Source of the DNA: Pollenia angustigena
Lineage: Eukaryota; Arthropoda; Insecta; Diptera; Polleniidae
DNA: 64,000 nucleotides
Assembly: GCA_930367215.1 (NCBI GenBank)
Contig: OV884060.1
Coordinates: 104,618,151 to 104,682,150 of the forward strand
Direction: 5' to 3'
Shown: piece after piece, positions 1 to 10,699 of the stretch
Layout: the number at the start of each line of letters is the position of its first letter
Numbering within the stretch: position 1 is the first letter of the stretch
The notes under the pieces: generated by a model
What the model saw: only the letters and a program-made list of their open reading frames with translations
What the model was told of the DNA's origin: nothing
Database searches by the model: none
Position numbers and translations under genes: made by a program

Positions 1-355
1 TCGGAGGAGGCTTGGTCGATTTTATGACGTTTGGTGCTTCAGAGGATTCATCCTCCAGAATTGCAAAACGATTTTGAGAATTAATTTTATCAAAAGATGG
101 TACTTTTGAGGCCGAAGCAACTGCTGCAGAGGTAGGGCTGCGTCCCCGTTTAAGCACTGTTATGTACCTGTCCATACCAACTTGTACTGTAGGCTTTTGA
201 CAACTTTTTACAGAGGGGTTTTCCTTTGCATTTGTGTTTGAGTTCATGGTATCATTTCCCACTAAATTTGTTTTTGACGTCACGGCAATACTTGCTGGCC
301 TGGCAACACTTGTCACCAAGTCTAGTTGTAGTTTTTTTAATGAGTCACTATCCAC
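1..355 (-). pseudogene. Jockey-like LINE ORF1 (gag), N-terminal part, cut by window edge
   Basis: The first ~118 codons of a Jockey-type gag, the RNA-binding nucleocapsid-like protein of a LINE, run leftward off the window. The frame is the same as the complete N-terminus at 27334-27771. It shows the low-complexity polar start and the family's NRFA...KPPPIY signature, here read into the window edge. In the other copy this frame opens with GTG, so the true start is uncertain. The matching element with its zinc knuckles and reverse transcriptase lies at 23962-27771, which suggests the rest of this one sits outside the window. Confidence 0.75.
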
Positions 356-492
356 CGTTTGTGTAAATACCGAGGGCGAGAGGAAACGTGTATGAATAAT
401 TGGCTTAGCCGTTAGGTAGTTAATATTATTTTGTTTTGTTTATTTCTGCATTATTTTCATTTGCATGAACTAACACGTAAACGTTTCTTTCA
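356..492. other. Jockey 5' flank, non-coding
   Basis: AT-rich sequence between the Jockey-like gag start and the next repeat. It is probably the LINE 5' UTR (the element reads leftward). No gene is seen. Confidence 0.4.
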
Positions 493-1143
493 TTATACCC
501 TTCACCACAATTAGTTGTGAAGAGGGTATATTAAGTTTGTCATTCCGTGTGAAACTTTTTTATTATTTATCTTAGACCCCATAAAGTATATATGTATATT
601 CTGGGTCCTTGAGTAATTCTAAGTCGATGTGGCCATGTCCGTCTGTCTGTCCGGCTGTCCGTCTGTTGAAAACACGCTCACTTTCGAACAACTCAAAACA
701 AATGAACAAACTTGGTGCCAAATTGCTTATAGTTATCCTAAGCAGTTTGGGATTGAAATCCAGCAAAATCGATTCAGTAGGACCAGAGCTATGAATCAAA
801 ATGTGGAACCACCACCTAAAAAAAATGATAATTTTGTTAGAAAAAATAATATAAATGCTGGAACAAGGCACGAAATGAAATAAGATTTTGCAAAAATTTG
901 TTTTATTTGACTGGAAATCATGCTGTTAAAGTTCGTGAAGATCCGTCCATAATTTACCCTAGGCCCCATATAAACCCTACTACCGGAAAACAGTTTAGTC
1001 GCCTAAAACCATAATTAATAACATATCGTCACAGTTTAAGATAATAATAACATCATACAGATATTACTCCTTAAACATTCGAACTGTCGGTGGAGGGTAT
1101 CAAAGATTTGGCACAGCCGAATAAAGCACTCTAACTTGTTTTG
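493..1143 (+). repeat. mini-me / DINE-like interspersed element
   Basis: It opens with a hairpin (493-530, ATACCCTTCACCAC paired with GTTGTGAAGAGGGTAT). It then has the block ending AAAGTATATATGTATATTC, a GTCY proto-microsatellite (GTCCGTCTGTCTGTCCGGCT) near 640-665, and ends with GGAGGGTATC...CCGAATAAAGCACTCTAACTTG. This order of TA-rich core and GTCY run is the signature of the dipteran mini-me elements, which are related to DINE-1/Helitron-like repeats. It has no coding capacity. Short ORFs over it are not genes. Confidence 0.7.
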
Positions 1144-1835
1144 TCTTAGTGTTGTTTCACTGTTCGTACTCATGCAAAGAGTTGTTTTTGTTTTTAACCG
1201 TTTTGCTTTGCTTTTAACGACCACCTAAAAAAATTTTGTTACAAAAAATAACATAAATGCTGGAACAAGGCACGGAATGAGATAAGATTTTGCAAAAAAT
1301 TTTTTTTTATCGGACTGGAAATCACGCTGTTAAATTTCGTGAAGATCCGTCCATAATTTACCCTAAGCCCCATATAAACACTACTCCCGGAAAACAGTTT
1401 AGTACGCCTAAAGCCGTAAAAAATAACGCTAGCGTAACAAAATTTGGTACGTCACAGATTTTTAGGACTAGAAATGACACTGGGAAATTTCGTGACGATC
1501 GGTCAATAATTTACCTTAGGCCCCATATAAACCCTACTACCGGAAAACAGTTTAGTACGCCTAAAACCGTAAAAAATAATGCAATCATAACAAATTTTGG
1601 CTCGTCGCAGTTTTATAGGACTATAAATGATACTGTGAAATTTCGTGAAGATCGGTACATAATTTACCCTAGGCCCCATAGCAACGCTACTCCCGGAAAA
1701 CCATAATTAATAACAAATCGTCATAGTTTAAGATAATAATAACATCATACAGATATTCCTCCTTAAACATTCGAGCTGTCGGTGGAGGGTATCAAAGATT
1801 CGGCACAGCCGAATATAGCACTCTAACTTGTTTTT
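1144..1835 (+). repeat. Second, partial mini-me-type unit with internal tandem repeats
   Basis: From 1219 the sequence repeats the body of the previous element (ACCACCTAAAAAAA, then ATAAATGCTGGAACAAGG). It carries three tandem units of about 130 bp that each contain ATAATTTACC and CCCCATA. It closes with the same GGTGGAGGGTATCAAAGATT...CTCTAACTTG end at 1829. The head with the GTCY run is missing, so this looks like an internal tandem duplication or a second truncated insertion. The long ORF over the repeats (1290-1706) reflects the period of the repeat, not a protein. Confidence 0.6.
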
Positions 1836-3211
1836 TGTCGATAGTCTAAGAATGATGTCGACCAACTATCGTTCCGAATCAAAAAATTTGCGTTAGAATG
1901 GCATCGATTTGTTTTTGAACCAGACGAGCTTAAGGAAGGCATTATTGTTAAAATACCTAAGAAAGGTGACTTAACAAATTGCAACAACTGGCGGGGAATC
2001 ACTTTACTAAGCATGTTGAATAAAGTCTTATCTCACGTTATAAACAAAAGGTTAACTGACAAATTAATGCCAAATCTGAGAAAACAACAGGCTGGATTTT
2101 GCCCTAAAAAGCCATGCGTTGACCATATAAACTCTTTGAGAGTAATCGTAGAGCAGTCAGTTGAATGGAGGTCGCCTCTATATATAATATTTATTGATTT
2201 TGAGAAGGCATTCGACACCCTGGAACATAATGTTATCTGGAATGCTCTCGAATGTAAAGGGGTACCACGTAAACTCATCCAACTAATCAAAAGTATGTAC
2301 ACTGGGGCAAGCTGCCGAATTCTACACGATGGCATGCGTTCGTCAAGGGTGTGTGATGTCTCCGCTCCTGTTTAATAAAGTGCTGGATAGTGTAATGCAC
2401 CAGGCAATGATGGGAAATCGCGGTATCGTATGGGGGCTGAACGAAAGGCTTGAAGACCTCGAATACGCAGACGATATATGCCTTCTCTCTCATAGCTATA
2501 CAGACATGGACGCACAACTAAGACGTCTTACCTACATATCAGAGAAAGCCGGATTGAGAATCAATATTAAAGAGACCAAAGTTATGAGAATAAATTGTGA
2601 AAACTCGAATCCCTTTCTAATAAATAATGAAATATTAGAAAAAGTTGAAATATTCTGTTACCTCGGAGCTGTAATAAATCGAACTGGTGGATCGAGTGAA
2701 GACATTGTAGGCCGAATAAAAAATGCCACACAATCCTTCGGCCAGCTCAGTAAAGTATGGAAATCGTTCTCATTATCACGCCGCGTTAAAATCAACATTT
2801 TCAACACTAATGTAAAGTCAACCCTTTTATATGGATGCGAAACTTGGAACGCTGCCTCCCGAGACATTAACACATTGTTTCCGAAGAGTTTTACGAATCT
2901 TCTGGTCAAGAACCATCTCAAACAACAATATGTGGGCTGAAACACTTCAAATACCGTTGTGTGTAGAAATTCAGAAGAGAAAGTGGAACTGGATTGGACA
3001 CACACTCCGTAAGCCACAGTCCGATCTTGCCAGGAATGATATCAAATGGAACCCGCAGGGAAGTCGCAGAAGAGGCCGAATAGCACATACATGGCGTAGG
3101 CAAATTGATAGCGAGGCTAAAAAAATGCACAAAAGCTGGAGTGAAGTTAAAACTATTGCGATGAACAGATCTGAATGGAAGAAGTTTGTTGAGGCCCTAT
3201 GCTCCTTATAG
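1836..3211 (+). pseudogene. Truncated RTE-like LINE reverse transcriptase
   Basis: Conceptual translation gives a non-LTR reverse transcriptase. In order it shows IPKKGD/NWRGITLL (finger), QAGF, FIDFEKAFDTLEHN (motif A with the first catalytic Asp), RQGCVMSPLLF (motif B), YADDICLLSH (catalytic YADD, near 2466), a YLGAVINRTGG segment, and a C-terminal WIGHTLRKP...RRRGR block ending at 3211. The endonuclease half is missing: the 5' end is fused to a mini-me repeat. Frameshifts near 2330 and 2860 break the frame. The very short 3' tail running straight into an AT microsatellite fits RTE-type elements, but the clade is not certain. Confidence 0.75.
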
Positions 3212-3221
3212 GATCGAGGGG

Positions 3222-3260
3222 AATATATATATATATATATAATATATATATATATATATA
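3222..3260. repeat. AT microsatellite at LINE 3' end
   Basis: An (AT)n run starts 11 bp after the LINE stop codon. The same array in the right copy is longer (30575-30635), so it has changed length since the duplication. Confidence 0.9.
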
Positions 3261-4240
3261 CTAGTGATTACCTACAAATAGGTTGAAAAATAAGTAGTTA
3301 GTAGTTAGTAGTCAGTTAAAAAGTCATGCAAAGATGGCCAATTGACAACTGCCTATGACATGCCTATGTTAAAATAATGAGTCGTCGACAAGGAAAAAGT
3401 CACTTAATCAACTAGATGTGGTTATTAAAAAACCAGTTTGAAGTTAGTTATAAATGTGTTTGACTTCCTACAGGGTTTTTTTTCTATGTGAATAAATAAA
3501 TAACACAGGAGCACATTTTTCAACTTAAAAATCTTGAACCAATTGACACCGCCAAAATCTGGCAGCTTATGATGGTAGAAGAAAAACCCTAGCTGGGGTT
3601 TGAATTATTAGCTAAGGTTTTTTTTAAATATATTTTCCTACGGAAAATTTTAAGCTCTTAATCAGATAAAATCAAAAAAACAACAACATCTTACTTACTC
3701 TAAACAGCAAAACTGTCAAAAAAGATAAATTTCTCTAAGATTTCACTGTGCTAGTTGAAAAAATAGACAAGCCGGGCACAACCGTTTTTTTATGTTAGCT
3801 CTTGTTTTCGAGATGTATGGTTATTTAAAAAATGGAGGAGGTTGCGCAACATTCAGTTTATTCAGTTCAGTTCAGTTTATATAAATTACTAAAAAAAACT
3901 GAAATTCCACAATAAAATTTTCTAGATAAGTCAAATGTATGACCAACCCCACTTTATTTTTCATCTCAATCATTTTTTTCTAATATGTAACATTTTCTGC
4001 TGTAAAGTTTCCAAATGTGACTTGGTGTAGTTTATCTCCCACCTGCAGAGTTAAAAAATATGAATTTTTAAACAAATAAATTGAAATCTTTTCCTTCAGT
4101 GTACACGTCAAGGTTAGTTTAGATTAGGTTAAGAAGGGTTGTGTGCGGTCCATTGTGAATCCCTTCAATGAAATATAAGATAAGATAAGAGGAAGTGAAA
4201 AGTAGAGAAAAGGAAGTACGAGATAGACGGAAAATTAGAA
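3261..4240. other. Non-coding; relic of the foldback family
   Basis: No gene is seen. Positions about 3745-3960 are a diverged relic of the foldback/TIR family found at 11774-13146 and 15330-15995. It has ACTGTGCTAGTTGAAAAA, GGGCACAACCG, TTTTCGAGATGTATGG, GGAGGTTGCGCAAC and CTGAAATTCCACAATAAAAT in the expected order. The rest is plain AT-rich sequence. Confidence 0.5.
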
Positions 4241-4259
4241 AGTAGGACCAATACCCCCC

Positions 4260-7200
4260 TTACAGTCCCCTCAACAGAAACAGCCGCGTTATTTCCCTGA
4301 CAAACCCTAGTAGATCGGCCGGATTACATCCAGCTATACACCCCAGTTCGTCGTGAAACTTATCTCCTAGCCACTTCCGCCAGAGATCCTGCGTCCTAGG
4401 ACAATGGCACAGTACATGCTCGATCGTCTCTAACTCCTCCGAATCCCATTTGCTCGTAAAAGCCCTAACAGGACAATGACCCGTCAAGAACCCCACAAGT
4501 GTTCTAAGACCACCCCTATCCAATCCCAGTAGAACCCTGGTTGCCCCCGCGTCCAATCTGGGCCATAGTGCCCTAGACACCCTGCAATCCATTCTGTCCC
4601 TCCAGGATCGGTCAACGTCATCACGGAATTTCTCCCGTATCACCCCATAGTAGTAACATAGGGGGGGCTTTACCCCCTGTCCCTTACCACTAAGTCGAGA
4701 CTCGAACCCCCTCTCGCGAGTTCGTCCGCCAACTCATTCCCATCAACCATGCACCGGCACTAGTGCCGGTTTCCATCTTGTATCCATCCGTAAATACTGC
4801 CCACCCCTCAAACAGTTTATTGGATCCACTCCAGATTTCCCTATCCGGGAATTCCACTGGTGGTGTAACACCGAAGTCCAGAGTCGTAGTCCTATGATCC
4901 GAAATTCTCTCAAGAATATTACCCCGATCAAGCAGACCCACCTCGTACAAGATTCTCGTGAGATCATCCCGCCTAGGTCTAACTAAGGAAGACTCGTAAA
5001 GTCTAAGTAAGTTCCTAGCAGCCACACTCCTCACATAATGCTCAATAGGGGATAGATATAGTAGGATGTCCAGCGCTGCCTGTGGAGTGCTGCTCCTTGC
5101 ACCCGTGATGCCCAGAGATGCACTCCTTTGAACCTTGCTAAGCATCTTCCTATAGCTATCCACACTCAACGCGCCCCACCAAACAGTGCATCCACAGGTA
5201 AGTATAGGCCTAACCACCGATGTGTAAATCTGGCCTCAGACCCCAGTTCTTACCGATGGAGTTCCTGCATGTGTAGTAGGCATTGAGTCCCCTTCTCATC
5301 CTCTCCTGAGTATTTCCCTTCCAAGACAGTTTGCAGTCCAGAAAGTTACCCAAGTATTTTGCACCGTCCGATAGAGGCAACTCGACACCATCTAACACTG
5401 GCCCCCTAAATCCCTCTATCCTGTACCTTCTGGTAAATAGCACCAGCTCAGTCTTCACCGGGTTAACACACAGTCCCCTGACCTTTGCTCATGCCGAGAG
5501 TTCGCCCAACATCACCTGCATAATTTCCCCGATCGTGGACAGAAATTTTCCCTTGACCAGCAGAACTATGTCATCCGCATAGGCAACAACTTTCTTGCCC
5601 ATGGAATCAAATGACCTGAGAATCCCGTTGCCCGCAAGCAACCACAGTAGAGGCGATAGAACCCCCCTGTGGTGTCCCCCTGGTAACCCTCCTCCTTATC
5701 ACCTGATCCCCAATGCTCGAGTTTATAATCCTACTGCTAAGCATGCAGACTATCCACTCTACCAGAAAGTCCTTAACTCCCAGCTCCATTAATGAATCTC
5801 CAATCGCCTCAATCCTAATGTTATTAAAGGCTCCTTCTATATCCAAAAACGCGGCGAGAGTATATTCCTTATTCCTCAGACCGTGCTCAATATAACCCAC
5901 CACCTCATGTAACGCACTCTCAACAGATTTACCCTTCAGGTAGGCGTGTTGAGCGTTGCTAATAAGGCGGGTCCCAATATTACTCCTGAGATAGAAATCT
6001 ACTAGTCTCTCGAGAGTCTTCAACAGGAATGAAGACAGACTAATAGGTCTAAAATCCCCCGATTTCGAGTGGCCCGCTTTACCAGCCTTGGGTATGAAAA
6101 TCACCCTGACCTCTCTCCATCCCCTAGGCAGAAACCTCCTACTGAGGCATTTCCTGAAAATGTCCACCAGCAGAAATGATGCATCGTCCGGGATGTTGCA
6201 AAGCATGGCCGGAAAAATGCCATCCGGACCCGGTGATTTATATGGGTCGAAAGTATTGACCGCCCACGCCAGCTTCTCCCTTGTGACCATTTCCTCGACG
6301 CAAGCGGACGTATGATCCGATGTCATGGACATGACGTCCCACTGACCGTCTTCCATACCACCGGTTTCCCTGCACCCGGGAAAGTGCGTCTCCATAAGTA
6401 AGGTTAGGGTCTCAGAGCTAGACTCAGTCCATGAGCCGTCATTCCTTTGGATGTAACCCAGGGCCTTAGGGTCCTTAGATAAAATCCGTCGGAATCTTGA
6501 CAACTCGTTGACATTATCGATGGACGCACAAAATTGCATCCATGATAGTCGCTTTGCTCTTTTCAGATCCGCCTTATACCTGTTGAACTAAACCCTGTGA
6601 TTGTTCCAATCATCTGGTGCTCTCGTAAGCTTGGCCCTATTAAACAGTCTCCTCACCGTAGACCTTTGAACATGAAATTCCCTGGTACACCATTTAGGCT
6701 GTTTTCGCCAGCCCGGAAACGTAACCGGCCAGGACTGCTCATAGCTTTCCCTTAGAAGATGAGTGAACCTGTTCACTACCCCCTCCAGATCCGTCGGCAG
6801 CAAGTCGCCCAAGGCCTGTTGCGCCAACCCAGTTCGGACCCCTTCCTTGAAGGAGTCCCATTTTGTGCCCCTCGGGTTCCTGAACGGAGCAGCCCTAGGT
6901 AGGTCAAAATTCAGTGTGAAGGTAATACGACTATGGTCTGAAAATGTACAGTCCGTTGCCACCCTCCAATCAACAACAATTTGCTCGCGACGGTTTACTA
7001 ATGTCAGATCTATCACTGCCTGCCTATCTTTATTTCTGAACGTCGGCGTGTTACCCATATTACAGACAATAAGATTGTTAGTAGTTATAAAATCAATCAT
7101 TAACTCACCTCTTTTGTTAATATCGGCACTCCCCCATTGGCTGTGATGAGCATTGGCATCGCAGCCCAATACAATGATTGCACCTCTCCTCCTTGCATAT

Positions 7201-7580
7201 GCCGTTAGTTGCCGCACCTCTGTGCCCGGTGGGTCCAACCCCTCGTATGGCATATACACCGAGGCCAGTGTAAGCGTGCGCTTCCCTTTGGCCTCTCCAT
7301 TTATTACGGTCAAGTCACCGCACCTGAAAGAATGAGATATGAGAAAATTCAATTCATTCCTCGCTAGTATACACGTTCTTACCTTGTCCTCTGTGGACGG
7401 GACAAACAGAGTGTATCCCGCAACCCTTAAACCGCAAACCTTATTTTTATTTATCCAAGGTTCTTGGATAAGGGCTACGTCCGTCCGAGTACTGGAGAGG
7501 AAGGTTACAAGTTCGGCTGAGGCTGCTTCACAATGGTGCAGGTTTATTTGCACCACTAACAGCCTCCTTGATCCTGTCAT
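4260..7580 (-). pseudogene. LOA-like ORF2: endonuclease, reverse transcriptase, RNase H remnant
   Basis: Start at 7580 (MTGSRRLLVVQINLHHC). Residues 1-230 form an APE-type endonuclease (ALIQEPWI, GCDANAHHSQWGS, FSDHSRITF), which would nick target DNA. The reverse transcriptase follows with SPGPDGIFPAML, FRPISLSSFLLKTLERL, AFLDIEGAFNN (motif A), TPQGG (motif B) and VVAYADDIVLL (catalytic). An RNase H start, VFTDGYKMETGTSAGAW, is joined directly to its C-terminal helix region near 4745, so the middle of that domain is deleted. A C-terminal cysteine/histidine motif (HVLCHC) lies near 4400. Breaks shared with the other copy: TAG at 6588-6590, a frameshift in the G-run of motif B (near 5670), and a small deletion/frameshift near 5220. 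TGA at 5489-5491 (Trp to stop) is found only in this copy. Confidence 0.82.
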
Positions 7581-9018
7581 GCTTTGGATACCGAAACCTG
7601 ACGTTACCTAAACCGAACCTACACATCCCCCCAACCTCCTCCAAGAATTCCATGGACTTCCGATCGGCTGCGAAACGGAAGTCCTTGCCGGTATTCTCCT
7701 TACACACCAGTGAGGTCGCTAGCCTCCATTGGTCAGTAAGAAGCCTACCATTTTGGTTGCCCAATACTGCCAGTATAGTTTCCACCTTGCGTACGGGAGG
7801 TGGAATCCACACTGTCACTATGGACCTAATTGGCAAATCGGAGGCTTGTATGACTTCAAACCTTGCCCCCGGGTTAATGTCGCCGCATTTGCCAATTGTG
7901 GTTCTTAAGAATTCCAATGAGTTCTTGTTACCACAGTTGGCAACCTTGACACCTTTAATCCTCCCATCCGGATCATTCCGATCTATGACAGCCACCTGCA
8001 GATGACCCTCCAGGCTCGTCGATTTCTTCACTCTTTTATTCGATGAAGAAGGCTGATCATCCCCAGATCTGACCCTCTCAATGGTCTCCTTATTGGAGCC
8101 ATTAGGAGCTTCAGCCGGAGATGTACCAGCCCTCTTCACTGTGCTCGGTGACTTCGGTACGACTGGACTGACCTAATTACGAGAGCCACTAGAGGAATCG
8201 GACGGAGGATTACCAGCCTTCTTCTCCGTGTTCGCTGCCTTAGCCACTTTGCTTCCTTTCTTGGGTATCGCCCCCTTATCCTCCGCAGCTCGTTCCGAAG
8301 ACATGAGCGCTTTGGTCACCGGGGCAACCCCTCCTTTCTCTAAATCTCCACGGCAGGTTGACGACGCCACCGGCCCTGTACTCTTTTGTGTAATTTCCGG
8401 GTCGGCGACCTCATCCACCTGTTTTCTCCAAGGATAGGGCCAACCGAGCACGGTACTGACAGGGCCGTAAATTCTTTCGAATTTAGCGACGCTTTGTCGG
8501 TGCCTTCTCAGAAGGTGCCTATCCCTCGCGGAGAACGTTGAAGGATCTCTCTTCGCCATCTTATCCAGATATGCAAGAGAACTCCTTGTTCCGTTCTGCG
8601 CCTTCTCCTCCTTCGTTCGGCTGGAGTTCTTAATATCTCGTGGAGGGGCGCTTGGCCCGTCCTCCACGGCGGTCTGCCGAACAAATTGTTGACAATCTTC
8701 TCCCGAGTGCCCCCTCTGATGTCCCCCGGCCTCACAGATGAGAGTGGCAGGCTCTGCAGTCTGACTGTGAGCTGATATATCAATATCAAGCTCCGTGTCA
8801 GAGAGCAGAGTCAACCCCTCTAACCCCTGAGTAGCCCCGGGTTCACCACAGGAGTCACCCGATTCTACCAGAAGACTATCCACATATAGGTCGGTCAGTA
8901 CCTGTCTCTCCTGCTCAATTATGTTCTCATGAACAGTCAAGAGGGTACTATCCGACTCAGAGACCGTGACGTCCGACTGACCCTGGTCAATCTCGTCCGT
9001 CGTGTCCTCATTTTCCAT
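7528..9018 (-). pseudogene. LOA-like ORF1 with DUF4780-type domain
   Basis: The ATG at 9018 opens a frame of about 496 codons, broken by one in-frame stop at 8173-8175. The N-terminal half is acidic and low in complexity, with a conserved LAYLDKMAKRDPSTFSARD helix region. The C-terminal half reads LQVAVIDRNDPDGRI, KGVKVANCG, PIRSIVTVWIPPP and FGLGNVRFRYPKHD. This is the pattern of the DUF4780 domain found in LOA-type ORF1 proteins, thought to act in RNA binding or particle formation. It overlaps the start of ORF2. Because the stop is in both copies, it predates the duplication. Confidence 0.72.
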
Positions 9019-9710
9019 TATACTTTTATTGCTTGTTATGGTTTTTTGTTTTTCGTTTTTTTAAAAGGGTTTCATTTTTGTTCCCACGAGTAGGCTCATT
9101 CAGACGGACCGTACCACGCAGTGACGGCGTGCGTGGACTGGGCAACTAACATACAACAGCGCTTTGCCCTGACGCTGAGGGGAGCTGTTAACGACTAGTT
9201 TCTTTACGCACTAACTAGCAACACAGGACCTCGGCACTGCTACCAACCACGTTGTCCTTAAAAGTGCATATTTCGCACCCCAACCACTGGTAAAGCCCCC
9301 ACCTTTCAAGGAGCAAATCCACGGGTTGGCACGCTATGCTATATGTACTGATAATGGACCGGAAGTGTGCAATTCACCACCGCCTCATTATCTTGACAAG
9401 ATGAGTAACCTTTAGTTGCACACCCCTTCAGTGTTCTCGACCTCCCGCGAAGACGTATTCATCACATACATCATCCCAAGAGATCAGAACCGTAGAGTGC
9501 ACTTAAGCCCTCGCATCTCGACAAGATTGTTACCCAGGCGAGTTCAAAGTTTAATCAATATTATTATTATCGAAGACCAAAATATAAAATTGCAGGTCTT
9601 TATTTTCTCCCCAATTTCACAGTGCAACAAAATTCGGGTTATCGCCGCGGCCGCACGCCGGCCGCCCCAATACTTGCAATGCAACTTGACTACTGCCTAA
9701 AGGGTTTGAA
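9019..9710 (-). other. 5' UTR/promoter region of the LOA-like element
   Basis: GC-rich non-coding stretch upstream of ORF1, ending around CCGCGGCCGCACGCCGGCC (near 9645). LINEs of this type carry an internal promoter here, but no specific promoter motif was recognised. An ORF at 9416-9700 on the other strand looks accidental. Confidence 0.5.
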
Positions 9711-10287
9711 AAGTAAGCTCGGGTTTTCGAAATTTCGGCCATTGAAGTTTTTGAATTTTTTGAAAAGGCGTTTGGAATAAATAAGTAAAAAATATACTAA
9801 ATGCTATAAATTAAAGCTAAACAATTACTTCAGATGTCTTAAAACAGTGAACCAGCGAGTTTTATTACAGAAAATACAAAGAGATAGTTTCGAAAATGTC
9901 TGGTGAGTGGAACGAACCAGTTTTGTTACGAAAAGCACACTTCAAAACATAGAAAATGACATGCTTCGATACAATATATATCTATATATATTCTTTAGAA
10001 GTGCTAAAAGGTTTGACAAAATCAATTTTTTTTTTTGACAACTTCAAATGAATTGTAGAGGTTTATTTTATTTGGACATAATAATTTTACAAATTTCAAA
10101 TTGGCCTCAGCGCCAAGAAGGCATTATTGAAGCAAGTTGGCAAAATAGTTTTAAAGTAATAAAATATAAGGTAAAAAGTAACTTATAGAATATATTACAA
10201 ATATATTTTCATAAAGCAAGAATTATATTTCAACAAAAAAAAAAGTTTTTATATAAAAAAATTTATATTAAAAGCGTTTCTATTGTA
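9711..10287. other. AT-rich spacer, no gene seen
   Basis: Non-coding AT-rich sequence between the LOA-like 5' end and a TIR element. Nothing recognisable was found. Confidence 0.5.
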
Positions 10288-10677
10288 TTATAAAGGGGTC
10301 CCAACTAGAATACCGCAGCATTTATGCAAAAAGGTCATTGAAAATTTCATTGAGTGCCCCGGTAGACTAGCTGGTAGAGAGCTTGTCTATCAGCGCCGGG
10401 GTTGCGGGTTCGATTCCCGCCAAAGACTCTGGTTTCTTTCCTGCAGACAAGCGTAGAGCTTCGCGGGATTAGCGTAGGGAATTAAAAAAAAAAAAATTAA
10501 AAAAAAAAAAAAATTAAAAGATCGCGTGTGTGCCAGCAAAACCGCGGCGGCCATCTGCACGATATCTTGTTCCATACATAACCTCATTCTGTCTACTTTA
10601 CGAAATAATAAAGTTTCACGATTCTGTGTTTTATTTAAAATTGAAAAATTGCGTTCTAGTTGGGACACCCTTTATAA
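10288..10677. mobile_element. MITE-like TIR element carrying a tRNA-like SINE
   Basis: Left end TTATAAAGGGGTCCCAACT and right end (reverse complement) TTATAAAGGGTGTCCCAACT form terminal inverted repeats of about 24 bp. A TA target duplication is possible but not resolved. The interior contains the SINE-like unit at 10353-10520. It has no transposase, so it is non-autonomous. Confidence 0.65.
10353..10520 (+). repeat. tRNA-derived SINE-like unit
   Basis: The head resembles a tRNA: an A-box-like TAGACTAGCTGGTAGAG and a perfect B box with T-arm stem GCGGGTTCGATTCCCGC at 10404-10420. The 5' GCCCCGG has no partner in the 3' sequence, so the acceptor stem does not close and this is not a working tRNA. 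About 55 bp of unrelated body follows, then an A-rich tail (10481-10518), as in tRNA-derived SINEs. A related head on the minus strand lies at 62143-62216. Confidence 0.6.
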
Positions 10678-10699
10678 GTGTTCTTTACAAGAAGACTTA

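Larger units (their letters stand above)
4241..9710 (-). mobile_element. LOA-like non-LTR retrotransposon, decayed
   Basis: A near full-length LINE on the minus strand: a GC-rich 5' region (9019-9710), ORF1 (9018-7528), ORF2 (7580-4260), then a short 3' tail. ORF1 and ORF2 overlap by about 53 bp in different frames. The element is much more GC-rich than its surroundings. An apurinic endonuclease, a reverse transcriptase and remains of an RNase H domain in one ORF, plus a DUF4780-like ORF1, point to the LOA clade. No target-site duplication could be identified. Confidence 0.75.

Noticed and set aside
1290..1706. 138-codon ORF with three repeated segments
   Set aside because: It follows the ~130-bp repeat of a mini-me-type element and is cut short by a 17-bp deletion in the other block copy; no selection for coding is evident.
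7568..8005. Plus-strand ORFs across the LOA-like element
   Set aside because: Shadows of ORF1 and ORF2 on the minus strand; they lack any motif.
10353..10430. A working tRNA gene
   Set aside because: The B box and T arm are good, but the acceptor stem does not pair and an A-rich SINE tail follows.
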